Source: Candidatus Poribacteria bacterium
Lineage (GTDB): Bacteria; Poribacteria; WGA-4E; WGA-3G
NCBI GenBank assembly: GCA_022824265.1
Contig: JAJEAG010000008.1
Location: forward strand, 1-43,576
Length of the DNA: 43,576 nucleotides
Direction of reading: 5' to 3'
Every line of letters starts with the position of its first letter. Position 1 is the stretch's first letter. Under the pieces are notes generated by a model that ran no database searches, was not told where the DNA came from, and saw nothing but the letters and a program-made list of their open reading frames with translations. Shown here in pieces: positions 1-8,528 of this stretch. Made by a program: the position numbers and the translations under genes.

Positions 1-140
1 ATGACCGAGATATAAACGCTGCTATAAATATTCATAAGGTTGGGGCATCAACCTTTTCAGGAGAAGACGTAACACCTGCTACGGCAGGCTGTCTTTGATG
101 ATAGAAGAATCCCATGCCTTTAGGCTTGGGAGTATGTCAA
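1..140 (+). mobile_element. Right end of an IS200/IS605-family element (TnpB 3' end plus omega-RNA end)
   Basis: The left edge of the window holds the C-terminus of a TnpB protein (stop at 96-98). It is followed by a short non-coding tail with an imperfect hairpin at 111-132 (TCCCATGCC, loop, GGCTTGGGA) and the end sequence AGTATGTCAA. IS200/IS605 elements typically end in a subterminal hairpin followed by TCAA or a similar tetranucleotide at the right cleavage site; here TCAA is 137-140. The same tail is normally the 3' part of the omega (re)RNA scaffold, whose guide comes from the flanking DNA, here from base 141 onward. The rest of the element lies outside the window, so I cannot say whether TnpB is intact or whether TnpA is present. 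Confidence 0.8.
3..98 (+). CDS. tnpB: TnpB (IS200/IS605 RNA-guided nuclease), C-terminal 31 residues only
   Basis: Reading from base 3 gives DRDINAAINIHKVG followed by a Gly/Thr-rich tail ending in ATAGCL and TGA. The D-x-D-x-N-A-A-x-N-I string is the third RuvC motif (catalytic Asp) found at the end of TnpB, right after the zinc-ribbon. TnpB is an RNA-guided DNA endonuclease that uses the omega-RNA made from the 3' end of its own element. Only this terminal piece is visible; the zinc ribbon and the first two RuvC motifs would lie to the left of the window. It is transcribed toward the VWA gene, which lies convergently and overlaps the element end by a few bases. Confidence 0.8.
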   Translation, partial: DRDINAAINIHKVGASTFSGEDVTPATAGCL

Positions 141-2461
141 ACTAATCCCGCACGTTTTCGTAGGAACCATTCAAGACCGAGAAGCAAGAGGATTATTCCA
201 AAAATCAAGGGCAAATCCCAGATGTCAACATCAGTTATTTCTGAGGTTGCACTCTCAACCAACGAAATCTGATTGACCAATTGGCTTGCCTCATCAATGG
301 GATAATATTTGCCACCACTCATAGTCGCAAGGTTTGTGAGTAGTGGTACATTGAGTGCTGCATCGCTAAACTCAGCATAAGAAGGTTTTACCTCAAAAAG
401 TGCCTGCTGTTTGCCGAGGTTTTCACCCGCAAGCGTTCCTGTTGCAGTGACGGTATATTCGCCATATTGATTTGGAACAAATCGTGCTGTGTATAAACCA
501 TCTTTACCTAACACTTGTTCAAGCTGTAGTTCCTTTCGTGTGCCTTTCTCGTCAACAATGACAGCACGGACCTTCGCCTCATTTGTCAATGCAAAGGTTT
601 CATCCGTTGCAGTTACTTCAATTATGACGGGTTCCTTCAATGTATATGCGGTTTTCGCGATGTCAAGTTTGAGAGCAGATTTGTGGGCAGTTGTTAACCA
701 TTTTGCTGTTTGCCTCCAGAATCGGTGATGGCTGTCATCTTTACTCTCTTGGGACATTTGCCACCGAAATGTATTGTGCGGTGTGAACACCATGACACGA
801 CCTGCATTGTAATTGTGGGTTGCCATGAGAATACGATTGCCAAATTCATTTCGGTCACTTGGATGTTCAGCAAGCACTGTTGCACCTGCTTTTGCGCGTT
901 TGACTTTACTGTAACGGAAAAGCTCAGGCATCTGATCCCAACGTTTTTGATTATCAGTGGGATCATCTGTTAATTCCATCAACTGTTCCGTTTTGCCCTC
1001 TGTTGTCAGTTTTAATTTGAACCCTTTCGGATGCGGAATTTGAGCAGGTGACAAGTGTGAGGGGATAGCTTTGGGGAGCTCCCCTAACTCCAATTCAACC
1101 GGAAGTAATTCCGCTATTGGTGTGTTGAGATATGAACCTGTTACGGCTGGATTCCCTAACGACCTCAAACCACCTAACATTAAAAACCCACCACCACGTG
1201 TGCGGACAAATTCAACCGTATTCTCAAGTTGTGTGCGTGTGAATTCGGAAGCAGCTATGTTGCCAAAAATGATCGCATCAAATCTGAAGAGATCTTCTTT
1301 TGTATCTGGATATAAATTGAAGTGTTGGGTTGAACTATCTTGTGTGCCACCAAAACTACGATCACTGGTTGTAAATCGTACAGTCAATACAATATTCGGG
1401 TCATCTTCTAAAGCGCGCCTAATGAATTTAAATCCCCAAAACGGATTAGAAACGAATAAGACCTTTACACGTTTGGTCGGGGCTACTTTCAGAATGAACG
1501 TTTTGGTATTGTTTTGTGGGATCGCTTCGTCTGCTTCAGGCAGAATTTGCACCTCATATTTTTGCGTGCCTGGGTGGCGAGGTGTAAATTTGAAGGGAAC
1601 GCGAACTGTGTCGTTTTTTACGGACATCGGTACCGATTCAAGAATACGTCCGTTCTCAATTAGTTGGATTGTTGCCTTTTTCGGTGCATTTCCAGTACGT
1701 CTGACGGTAGCGGTTATCTCAACAGGAAAATCTTCTTCTGCGTTACGAGGTGCATCTACTTTTACCAATTCAAGGTCAGGGACACCATCTTCAGATCCAA
1801 TGCCAACTGTATGAATAGGCACTTTCCTTTCGCGGATTTGCATCACAAGTTTTTGTATATCTGTCCCGCTCCTATCTACGCCATCGGTAAAAAGGACAAC
1901 ACCGGAAAGCGGAATACCTTGTAAATCATCAAGTGCTTCAGTTATCGCATTTGGAATATTTGTATTTTCTCCTTCTGCGTTTGCTAAAACTGCATTTGGT
2001 ATCCGTTGCGCATCCGTATCAAACCCGAATAACCTAACCTTAAATTTGTTCGCATCCAATTCCTTTAGTAGTCCGTTGCTATCTTCAGGATTATCACCGA
2101 ATAGCAGTTGGTTGGCTCTATTCAATCTGGATTCACCTTCGTCAGAATCGGTTATCTGCATGCTCTTGGAACGATCAACCATTACTAAAAGGTAGGAGTC
2201 ATCAGGGTTGTTTTGATAAATAGTGAGGAATGGTTTGAGCAAGCAAAAGGCGAGGAAACATAGTACAATAGTACGCAACACAATGAGAAATCCACGGAAT
2301 ACTCGTCCAGACCGTCCTCTTGCACTCCGATATGCCCAAATAGTTGCTGCAACAAGCGCGACCATTAGGACAAAGATAAGAAGTCCCGGTATTGGAATAC
2401 CAAACGAGAAATCCCCTTCCCGAAAGACATCAATCGGGTACTTCATGAGTTGTTCAAACAT
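137..2461 (-). CDS. Membrane-anchored VWA-domain protein with glutamine-amidotransferase-like domain (774 aa)
   Basis: Two hydrophobic segments near residues 26-46 and 57-77 are followed by a von Willebrand A domain with a metal-site motif DRSKS (Asp96, Ser98, Ser100) and a later TDGVDRSG. Next come an Ig-like/CARDB-type stretch (about 230-325), a ThuA/class I GATase-like region (about 365-460, with the glycine-rich string FVRTRGGGFLMLGG), a beta-rich segment and a final transmembrane helix (about 748-766) ending in RKRAGLV. This is the large BatA-like/VWA architecture common in Planctomycetes-type and related genomes, often near MoxR, DUF58 and DUF4159 genes; a DUF4159 gene is 20 kb away. 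The protein probably sits in the cytoplasmic membrane with its domains outside. GAGG lies about 10 bases before the ATG. Its TGA stop (137-139) lies inside the end of the neighbouring IS element, so the natural C-terminus may have been a little longer. Confidence 0.85.
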   Translation of the reverse strand: MFEQLMKYPIDVFREGDFSFGIPIPGLLIFVLMVALVAATIWAYRSARGRSGRVFRGFLIVLRTIVLCFLAFCLLKPFLTIYQNNPDDSYLLVMVDRSKSMQITDSDEGESRLNRANQLLFGDNPEDSNGLLKELDANKFKVRLFGFDTDAQRIPNAVLANAEGENTNIPNAITEALDDLQGIPLSGVVLFTDGVDRSGTDIQKLVMQIRERKVPIHTVGIGSEDGVPDLELVKVDAPRNAEEDFPVEITATVRRTGNAPKKATIQLIENGRILESVPMSVKNDTVRVPFKFTPRHPGTQKYEVQILPEADEAIPQNNTKTFILKVAPTKRVKVLFVSNPFWGFKFIRRALEDDPNIVLTVRFTTSDRSFGGTQDSSTQHFNLYPDTKEDLFRFDAIIFGNIAASEFTRTQLENTVEFVRTRGGGFLMLGGLRSLGNPAVTGSYLNTPIAELLPVELELGELPKAIPSHLSPAQIPHPKGFKLKLTTEGKTEQLMELTDDPTDNQKRWDQMPELFRYSKVKRAKAGATVLAEHPSDRNEFGNRILMATHNYNAGRVMVFTPHNTFRWQMSQESKDDSHHRFWRQTAKWLTTAHKSALKLDIAKTAYTLKEPVIIEVTATDETFALTNEAKVRAVIVDEKGTRKELQLEQVLGKDGLYTARFVPNQYGEYTVTATGTLAGENLGKQQALFEVKPSYAEFSDAALNVPLLTNLATMSGGKYYPIDEASQLVNQISLVESATSEITDVDIWDLPLIFGIILLLLGLEWFLRKRAGLV

Positions 2462-2932
2462 TATTTATGTAACCTCTACCAACAGAATGATCCTGAAAAA
2501 AGAAGGTATTTTGCATTGTGACGATTATATGTTGTTATTTGTTCATACTATTATACATTTAAGTGTTGTAGTTGTTCAACCTATTTTGCAGGATTACTTA
2601 GTTTTCAGTTTTTCTCCTTTATTCTTCACATCTCAATAATGCAATATAGGTTGGGTCTGTCTTTTGAACTATGTCAGATTCCTCATACATATTGTAGGGG
2701 CGGGGTTTCCCCGCCCGTATGAACACCTATATTGACACTATGTACATCGTAGGAGAAAGGTTCACCCGTTTATGTTATTGGCATTTGTCGCCTCTTACAT
2801 TCTTCACCTAATAGCGAATTCCAGACTCTCAGAATTAGACTGTACCAATTAGAAATGGTCTAATCCTGTAAATCCTGGTTCAGACAAAGATGGATATAGG
2901 AATCTCACCCGACAATCTAATCACGGATCGGT
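2462..2932. repeat. Gene-free stretch made of dispersed repeat modules
   Basis: No gene is visible here. Bases about 2597-2780 are similar throughout to about 30431-30607 (shared TAGTTTTC, AATGCAAT, CTATGTCAGAT, then the GTAGGGGCGGGG/CCCCGCCCGTAT palindrome, then GGAGAAA-GTTCAC). The palindromic module is at 2692-2720. The string TCGCCTCTTACATTC (about 2789) recurs near 9737 and 10973 in weaker form. A 25-base module beginning TAATCCTGTAAATCCTGG at 2861-2885 recurs at 33401-33427. Both copies of the longer unit lie just upstream of a minus-strand gene start. Confidence 0.65.
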
Positions 2933-3916
2933 TTAGTCAAGCACACGAATTCGCTGTCCAGTATGTGCAGATTCATGCAATGCATCAATGACACGCATAT
3001 TCCCAAGCGTATCTGATATTGGGAGTAAGAGTGAGAATCCATCTTCTACTGCTTTACAGAGATTTAATAGTTCAGCAGCATAAGGATTCACTCCATTAAC
3101 ACTGAATGTTTCCCCATTGACAGTGAAACTGGATTCTCCTTCTTTGTTTCCCCATGCCGACTGGACAAAGATAGTGCCTTTGGTGCCAGTAACTTCATAG
3201 TTTTCTCGCCAAGTCCATCCGAAACTGCAATCGAATTGACCTGTGACACCATCACCAAAGTCCATTGTTCCGATGAGAGTTTCCCACACATTGTTAATCG
3301 GTTCAAACTTCCCTGTTGCCCAAGCATACTGCGGTTCTCGTCCAATGAGGTGACGGATGATGTTGATGCAGTAGCACCCTAAATCCATTACCGCACCACC
3401 GCCGAGGTCCCCTCGTAACCGCCAATTTGTTCTGTCGGTGAGTCCCGTTGAAAAAGTGGAACGAGCATATCGCACCTCTCCAATTGCACCCTCCTCAACT
3501 TTTTGCTTTACCGCCAACGTCAGCGGATGATGTCGATACATAAACGCTTCCATCAAAAGGATGTTTGCATTTTCTGTAACTTGAATCATCTGTTCAAGTT
3601 GCGATGTATTGACAGCGATAGGCTTTTCAACGAGGATTCCCTTGACACCACACCGCACTGCCTCCAGCACATTTATGAGATGACTTGAGGGCCACGTGGC
3701 AACAACAAGAATGTCAGGGTTCTGTTTTTCCAACATCTGCCGAAGATCGTTGTAGGTGTTCTCAACTTCAAACTCAGTAGCAAAGCGGGAGAGCGACTCA
3801 AATTTCTCATCACATGCCCCCACAATCTCAATTTCAGGAACGTTACGCCAAGCGTTGCTGTGTGCGTACGAAATACCACCACAACCAACGATTGCCACGC
3901 GATATTTTGTTGCCAT
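2933..3916 (-). CDS. Gfo/Idh/MocA family NAD(P)-dependent oxidoreductase
   Basis: This is a cytoplasmic sugar/inositol-type dehydrogenase of about 327 residues. It starts with a Rossmann strand and glycine motif (VAIVGCGGIS), has the family EKP motif (ILVEKPIAV, with the catalytic-type lysine) and a C-terminal substrate domain with GGGAVMDLGCYCIN, the D-x-G-x-Y form of the active-site motif. I place the start at the ATG at 3916, which follows AAGGTG by 9 bases, rather than at the in-frame GTG three codons upstream. It is the last gene of a three-gene run of the same superfamily, 12 bases after the previous stop, so it is very likely co-transcribed. The substrate cannot be read from sequence. 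Confidence 0.9.
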   Translation of the reverse strand: MATKYRVAIVGCGGISYAHSNAWRNVPEIEIVGACDEKFESLSRFATEFEVENTYNDLRQMLEKQNPDILVVATWPSSHLINVLEAVRCGVKGILVEKPIAVNTSQLEQMIQVTENANILLMEAFMYRHHPLTLAVKQKVEEGAIGEVRYARSTFSTGLTDRTNWRLRGDLGGGAVMDLGCYCINIIRHLIGREPQYAWATGKFEPINNVWETLIGTMDFGDGVTGQFDCSFGWTWRENYEVTGTKGTIFVQSAWGNKEGESSFTVNGETFSVNGVNPYAAELLNLCKAVEDGFSLLLPISDTLGNMRVIDALHESAHTGQRIRVLD

Positions 3917-3928
3917 AGTTCTCACACC

Positions 3929-4900
3929 TTATAGTGAAGATACCTCTACAGGTCTATTCTCCTGTGCAGAAAGATTCGCTGCAAGCGATATTTCAAGCGT
4001 TTTGACTGCATCGGTATATGGACTCAAAACCTGAGATGCATCACCACTACGAACAGCATTCACAAAAACTTCATCAATTGTGGGACCAGGTTCAGTTTTT
4101 TCTACCCATTCACCATCTTCTTTATAATGGACTCTTGCAGGATTCCAATTCAGCAGGTCACCTTCATATAGGATGTCTAAAACATTAGCATTGTCCCAAC
4201 CACCGCCATAAGCCCATGCTGTTGTCATAGAACCGACGGCACCGCTACTAAATTGTAGTGACACAATATAGCTATCTGGACAGTCAATCTGTTTCAGGAC
4301 GCGATTTGCTTGGTTCGAATAAACCGAATCCACATCTCCAAGTAAGTTCCGCATCATATCAAAAGTGTGTGTGGCTTGCTCAACTAATTGACCACCAGAC
4401 TTATCCATTTGACGCAACCAACCATCCGGGTTACCTTGTCCAGTGCCGCACCAGTACTTGCCAACAACCATATTAATCGTTTTTCCTGCAAGGATTTCTT
4501 GGGTTATTTTTGTTGAACCAAGATAACGCAGTTGATAACCGACACAGGTTATCAATCCAGCTTTTGTAACTGCAGCTTCAACCTCACGTGCAATGTCCAT
4601 GTTGATCGCTACCGGTTTCTCAACAAAGAACGGTAAACCGCGTTCAATCACATCTAACTCAGGTTGTCCATGCACAAAGACGGGAAGACTCAGATAGATT
4701 GCATCTAAATCATCTCGTTCCAACATTGCACGATGTTCTGTATACGGATCCGCATTATGTTTTTCCGCTGCGTTCTGTGCCTTTTGTGGAACAATATCAC
4801 AAATCGCAACGACGTTTGCACCTTCCATTTCTGACAAACGATTCATGTGTCCATTCGCATTGCCACCAGAACCAATAAAACCAATTTTAATTTCTTTCAT
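3929..4900 (-). CDS. Gfo/Idh/MocA family oxidoreductase (323 aa)
   Basis: The N-terminal Rossmann motif IGFIGSGGNANGH is followed by the EKP motif (FFVEKPVAI) and then GGQLVEQATHTFDMMRNLLG, the E-Q-x-T-H-x-x-D pattern seen in the inositol-dehydrogenase-like branch where the His and Asp line the active site. AAAGGA precedes the ATG by a few bases. It differs clearly from both neighbours, so the cluster is not a recent duplication. Middle gene of the likely operon 6186 to 2933. The family oxidises or epimerises sugars and polyols using NAD(P); the actual substrate is unknown. Confidence 0.9.
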   Translation of the reverse strand: MKEIKIGFIGSGGNANGHMNRLSEMEGANVVAICDIVPQKAQNAAEKHNADPYTEHRAMLERDDLDAIYLSLPVFVHGQPELDVIERGLPFFVEKPVAINMDIAREVEAAVTKAGLITCVGYQLRYLGSTKITQEILAGKTINMVVGKYWCGTGQGNPDGWLRQMDKSGGQLVEQATHTFDMMRNLLGDVDSVYSNQANRVLKQIDCPDSYIVSLQFSSGAVGSMTTAWAYGGGWDNANVLDILYEGDLLNWNPARVHYKEDGEWVEKTEPGPTIDEVFVNAVRSGDASQVLSPYTDAVKTLEISLAANLSAQENRPVEVSSL

Positions 4901-4971
4901 ATTTTTCCTTTCTGTTAATAGAAATCTATAGCTGCTTATTATCCTAATTCTTGGATAATAAGCAGATTTAA

Positions 4972-6186
4972 CTAACGCGCCTTAAAATTAACTTGTAACG
5001 CCTTTTCAATATCGTCACGCGGATGAATTCCATACTGTTCCTCAAAATTACGGTCAAATGCAGCTTCTTCGTCTGGATCAGATTTTAGTGGGAGTTGAAT
5101 TGGTTGACGCTTCATCTGGACAGAACGACGTGCTGCGATAACCATCTCCTGATCAGCCCTACCCATTTCTCCTGTCCAGATAGGTTGTGTATCTTCTCTC
5201 ACCGCACGTCCAATTCCATCAAGCATTGTCGCAAGTGAAATACCTCCCTCTGAGATTTTGTCATGTCGGTAGGGGTTTAGCCATTCAACTGTCCCTCCAA
5301 GAGATTTTGGTAGTTCAACAAAGATACGCTGTAGAACCTTATCCTCACCATATTCTCTCTGAAATTCGTAAGTTTGTGCTCTACCTGCATGTTGGTTAAT
5401 ATCTTCATCTGTACAGACGTTGACAGTCTCACCACCAGATGCACCTTGATTGCCGTTTGTGATAATCGTACCGCGTTCACCACACGTCTCAAAACCGACC
5501 AGTTTGTTCCGCCCAAGACATCCGTTCTTATTACCAACCATCGCAATACCGAGTCCGCCGTTATCAAAATCAACAGCGTAAAATTCCAAACCTTCTCGGT
5601 TGAAATCGCGCTTTGCCCTGTCAACATAAGGAGAAACAGGCATTGAATGCCCAATGCTACTGACTGATGTAGGCGCAGCATTCATCCGACACCGTATCGC
5701 GGCAAGTCCGTGATAACCAGTCGTGGAAAATAGCCTGTAGCACTTATGCACCTTACCGATAACATCTTCCTTGATAAGTTTGCAAACAAACTGTTCAACA
5801 GGAACAAAGGGAAAGTTCTCGGATGTTTGGAGTTTTACCCCATTTTCAGTAGCATCCGCTATCATCATATCCATCAAACCGAGTGTAGGTGCAAGAGGGG
5901 TTTCTACATTATGTGAGATACCACACCGAGACAGATAACACGAGACGATATGATGTAGTGGTGCAGGCACGACAACATCACAAACATCGGGTGACATTTC
6001 CTGAACGAGTTTTCGGACATCGGTATATGCTTTAACACCGAGTCTCGCAGCACCCGCTTCTGCTGATTCCTGGTGTGCATCACATACCGCGACGACTTCG
6101 TAGGTATCCTTTAGGGCAGCAGCTGTTGACAAATGTGCTGAACCCCGTCGACCATGACCGATTAATGCGTATTTTAGTCGTGACAT
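4972..6186 (-). CDS. Gfo/Idh/MocA-like oxidoreductase lacking the EKP lysine (404 aa)
   Basis: The N-terminus carries a dinucleotide-fold motif (YALIGHGRRGSAH) and the acidic end of strand 2 (VAVCDAH). At the place of the family EKP motif the sequence reads HNVETPLAPT, so the lysine that contacts cofactor and substrate is a threonine. The C-terminal domain is longer than in its neighbours, with motifs GHSMPVSPYVDRAKRDF and WTGEMGRADQEMV. GGAG precedes the ATG by about 9 bases. First gene of a three-gene run (71 bases to the next). Either it uses a different catalytic arrangement or it has a non-catalytic or altered role; the fold assignment is solid, the activity is not. Confidence 0.85.
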   Translation of the reverse strand: MSRLKYALIGHGRRGSAHLSTAAALKDTYEVVAVCDAHQESAEAGAARLGVKAYTDVRKLVQEMSPDVCDVVVPAPLHHIVSCYLSRCGISHNVETPLAPTLGLMDMMIADATENGVKLQTSENFPFVPVEQFVCKLIKEDVIGKVHKCYRLFSTTGYHGLAAIRCRMNAAPTSVSSIGHSMPVSPYVDRAKRDFNREGLEFYAVDFDNGGLGIAMVGNKNGCLGRNKLVGFETCGERGTIITNGNQGASGGETVNVCTDEDINQHAGRAQTYEFQREYGEDKVLQRIFVELPKSLGGTVEWLNPYRHDKISEGGISLATMLDGIGRAVREDTQPIWTGEMGRADQEMVIAARRSVQMKRQPIQLPLKSDPDEEAAFDRNFEEQYGIHPRDDIEKALQVNFKAR

Positions 6187-6225
6187 TTTTCAGTTACTCC
6201 GTTCAATATTCTCTTTTGATGTTCT

Positions 6226-6253
6226 GTAGGAGCGATCTCCGAATCGCGACTAC
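6226..6253. repeat. Small palindromic repeat between two minus-strand genes
   Basis: GTAG-GA-GCGAT, a short loop, ATCGC-GA-CTAC can fold into a hairpin with one internal mismatch. Related GTAGG-TCGGAGCGA strings occur near 8371, 9797, 10902 and 33206. It lies between the end of the WD40 gene and the start of the dehydrogenase run. There is no T-run, so it is probably a REP-like repeat rather than a good intrinsic terminator. Confidence 0.5.
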
Positions 6254-6289
6254 CACATGAAACTTAACAGAACCATAGGTTAAATACAT

Positions 6290-8167
6290 TTAATTGTCAA
6301 AATCAAGATCCCACAACAGCACGGTGCCATCCGCACTCGCACTCGCTAATGTCTTACCATCAGGACTAAACGCTAAACTATAGACTGTATACCTATGTCC
6401 ATGCAATGTTTTTATATGTGTACCTGTATCCACATTCCATAGCCAAATGGTATTACCAAAAAGCATGCCACATGCTAACGTCTTACCATCAGGACTAAAC
6501 GCAACACTCTCCGCGCCATCCGGATGCCCTTTCAACACACGAATAGTTTCACCGGATTTTGAATTCCACAGGCGCACGGTTTTATCCTCACTCCCACTCG
6601 CGATCATCTTTCCATCAGGACTATAAGCCACAACTTTCACGTAATGCGTATGTCCTTCCAACGTCAGAAGTAAAGTGCCGGTCTGTACATCCCATATACG
6701 TACTTTTTTATCCTCACTTCCACTTGCAAACATAGTTCCATCTGGACTGAACACTACACTATGGACAGCATCCTTATTCACAGAAATCGTGTTGAGATTC
6801 TCTCCTGTCGGCACTTTCCACAAATTGATGTTACCATATTGATTTCCACACGCTAATATTTTCCCATTAGGACTGAGCGCAACATTATGTATCCAATCAC
6901 TTTCTCTAACCAGAGTTGGTTGTGTAGCGTTTGTTGGTATATCCCACAAACATACGGTATCATCATTACTCCCACTTGCCAATGTCTTTCCATCTGTGCT
7001 GAACACGACACTTACAACACTGAACCTATGCGCTTTTATCTCCCTAATCAGTTCAAATGTCTGTGTATCCCACAACTGGATAATAGGATCGTTTTTCCCA
7101 ACTGCCAACATTTTGCCATCCGGACTAAATGCTACGCTATATACCTCCTGCGTGTGATTACCAAACATCCGTATCTGTTTTCCGGTTTGCACATCCCATA
7201 AACGGAAGGAGCCATCCCGACTTGAACTCCAAAATGTCTTACCATCAGCATTAAACACAACATTATATCCCCATGAACGGTGTCCTTCTAAGTCTTGAAG
7301 TTGCGTTCCTGTTGCCACATGCCACATTCGGATTGTTCCATCGCCGTTACAACTTACCAATAACTGTCCATCCGGACTGAATGTAACGCTTAATGCAGTA
7401 GACTTAAATCCTCCCATCTGATGGAGTTCAATACCTGACTGTACATCCCATAGTCGTACGGTTTTGTCGTCACCAGCACTTGCCAGTTTTTTCCCATCGG
7501 CGGAGAACGCAACATCTATAACATATCGTGTATGTCCGGTAAACGTCTGGATCGATTCGCTGGTCTGCACATCCCATATACGTAAGGTCGTATCATCACT
7601 TGAGCTTGCCAGCGTATTACCATCTGGACTGAATTCCACACTTGTAACATCATTCGTATGTCCTGTTAACGTCTGAAGGTGTACACCTGTTTCCACATCC
7701 CACAAACGGATGGTCGTGTCCTCACTCCCACTTGCCAATGTCTTTCCATCAGGATTGAATGCAACACCTCCTGTATTCCCTTCATGTCCTGCCATTGTGT
7801 GAAGTAGTGAGCCGGTCTGAACATCCCACAGACGCACGGATTTATCATTGCTTCCGCTTGCTATCATTGAACTGTCGGGACTGAAAGCCACACAACTAAC
7901 CGAATCGGTATGTTCTGCAAGCATGTGGAGTGCCTTTTCTGTGTTTACGTCGTAGATCCAAATCCCAGTATTACACGCTACAGCTAATAGATTACCATCA
8001 TCGGAAAGTGCGATATTGCCCGTTATCCCACCTTTCCCGATCCGTACTTTTGTGCCTTCAGGTAAGTGCTGTAGATGCCAATCAGTCGCATCTTGTGCAA
8101 TGATGTTTAGAGAAGCGGTGTGTATTGTTAACCAAAATGCTAACGTCAGCAGAAGTGTTTTTTGCAT
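6290..8167 (-). CDS. Exported WD40-repeat protein, 14 repeats (625 aa)
   Basis: A signal-peptide-like N-terminus (MQKTLLLTLAFWL, Ala-rich to about residue 24, IIAQDA) is followed by 14 WD40 repeats filling the whole protein. Each shows the FSPDGK-LASGS core and most a D-x-x-(V/I)-R-L-W-D ending. Fourteen repeats fit two seven-bladed beta-propellers. No enzymatic domain is visible, so a binding or scaffold role outside the cytoplasm is the reasonable inference. The bases before the ATG (AACAACAACCT) contain no Shine-Dalgarno sequence, unlike most genes here. Repeats 1, 10 and 13 are the most divergent. It lies upstream of the dehydrogenase genes on the same strand but with a 100-base gap and a palindrome between. 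Confidence 0.9.
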   Translation of the reverse strand: MQKTLLLTLAFWLTIHTASLNIIAQDATDWHLQHLPEGTKVRIGKGGITGNIALSDDGNLLAVACNTGIWIYDVNTEKALHMLAEHTDSVSCVAFSPDSSMIASGSNDKSVRLWDVQTGSLLHTMAGHEGNTGGVAFNPDGKTLASGSEDTTIRLWDVETGVHLQTLTGHTNDVTSVEFSPDGNTLASSSDDTTLRIWDVQTSESIQTFTGHTRYVIDVAFSADGKKLASAGDDKTVRLWDVQSGIELHQMGGFKSTALSVTFSPDGQLLVSCNGDGTIRMWHVATGTQLQDLEGHRSWGYNVVFNADGKTFWSSSRDGSFRLWDVQTGKQIRMFGNHTQEVYSVAFSPDGKMLAVGKNDPIIQLWDTQTFELIREIKAHRFSVVSVVFSTDGKTLASGSNDDTVCLWDIPTNATQPTLVRESDWIHNVALSPNGKILACGNQYGNINLWKVPTGENLNTISVNKDAVHSVVFSPDGTMFASGSEDKKVRIWDVQTGTLLLTLEGHTHYVKVVAYSPDGKMIASGSEDKTVRLWNSKSGETIRVLKGHPDGAESVAFSPDGKTLACGMLFGNTIWLWNVDTGTHIKTLHGHRYTVYSLAFSPDGKTLASASADGTVLLWDLDFDN

Positions 8168-8211
8168 AGGTTGTTGTTATTTGCTATTTATGGTGCGATT
8201 TCCCAACTGTA

Positions 8212-8514
8212 CCATAAACGTCAATTTAAGGAGGAAACGCGTTCGTAGTTGCGCAATTCATTGCCAAATCAACGGTATGAATGCCATTGGCATTCCCGTA
8301 TGGCATTTGTCGCCTCGGACATTATCGTAGGGGCGAGGTTTCCTCGCCCGTATGCTTCACATACAGTCCTGTAGGTCGGAACAAGCACAAAGAGACATTG
8401 ATATACCAAAATCCTTCAGTGTCTTCCGCGTCTTCAGTGCTTTCAGTGATTCAGACAATTAACATTATCACACACTTTCACACAAAGGCATAATCCTTAA
8501 ATTGACGCTTATGG
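8212..8514. mobile_element. MITE-like element A with 20-bp terminal inverted repeats
   Basis: Left end CCATAAACGTCAATTTAAGG (8212-8231) and right end CCTTAAATTGACGCTTATGG (8495-8514) are inverted copies with one mismatch, bounding 303 bases without a gene. Inside, after the left end, come a GCGCAATTCATTGC string, a GGGGCGAGG/CCTCGCCC palindrome (8326-8353), CACATACAGTCC and GTAGGTCGGA, in the same order as in element B (9685-9931). A module at about 8410-8460 (repeated CTTCAG/TTTCAGTG, ending GATTCAGAC) recurs at about 30660-30707. No transposase is present and I see no clear target-site duplication. Confidence 0.65.
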
Positions 8515-8528
8515 CGGTAGATCGTACC

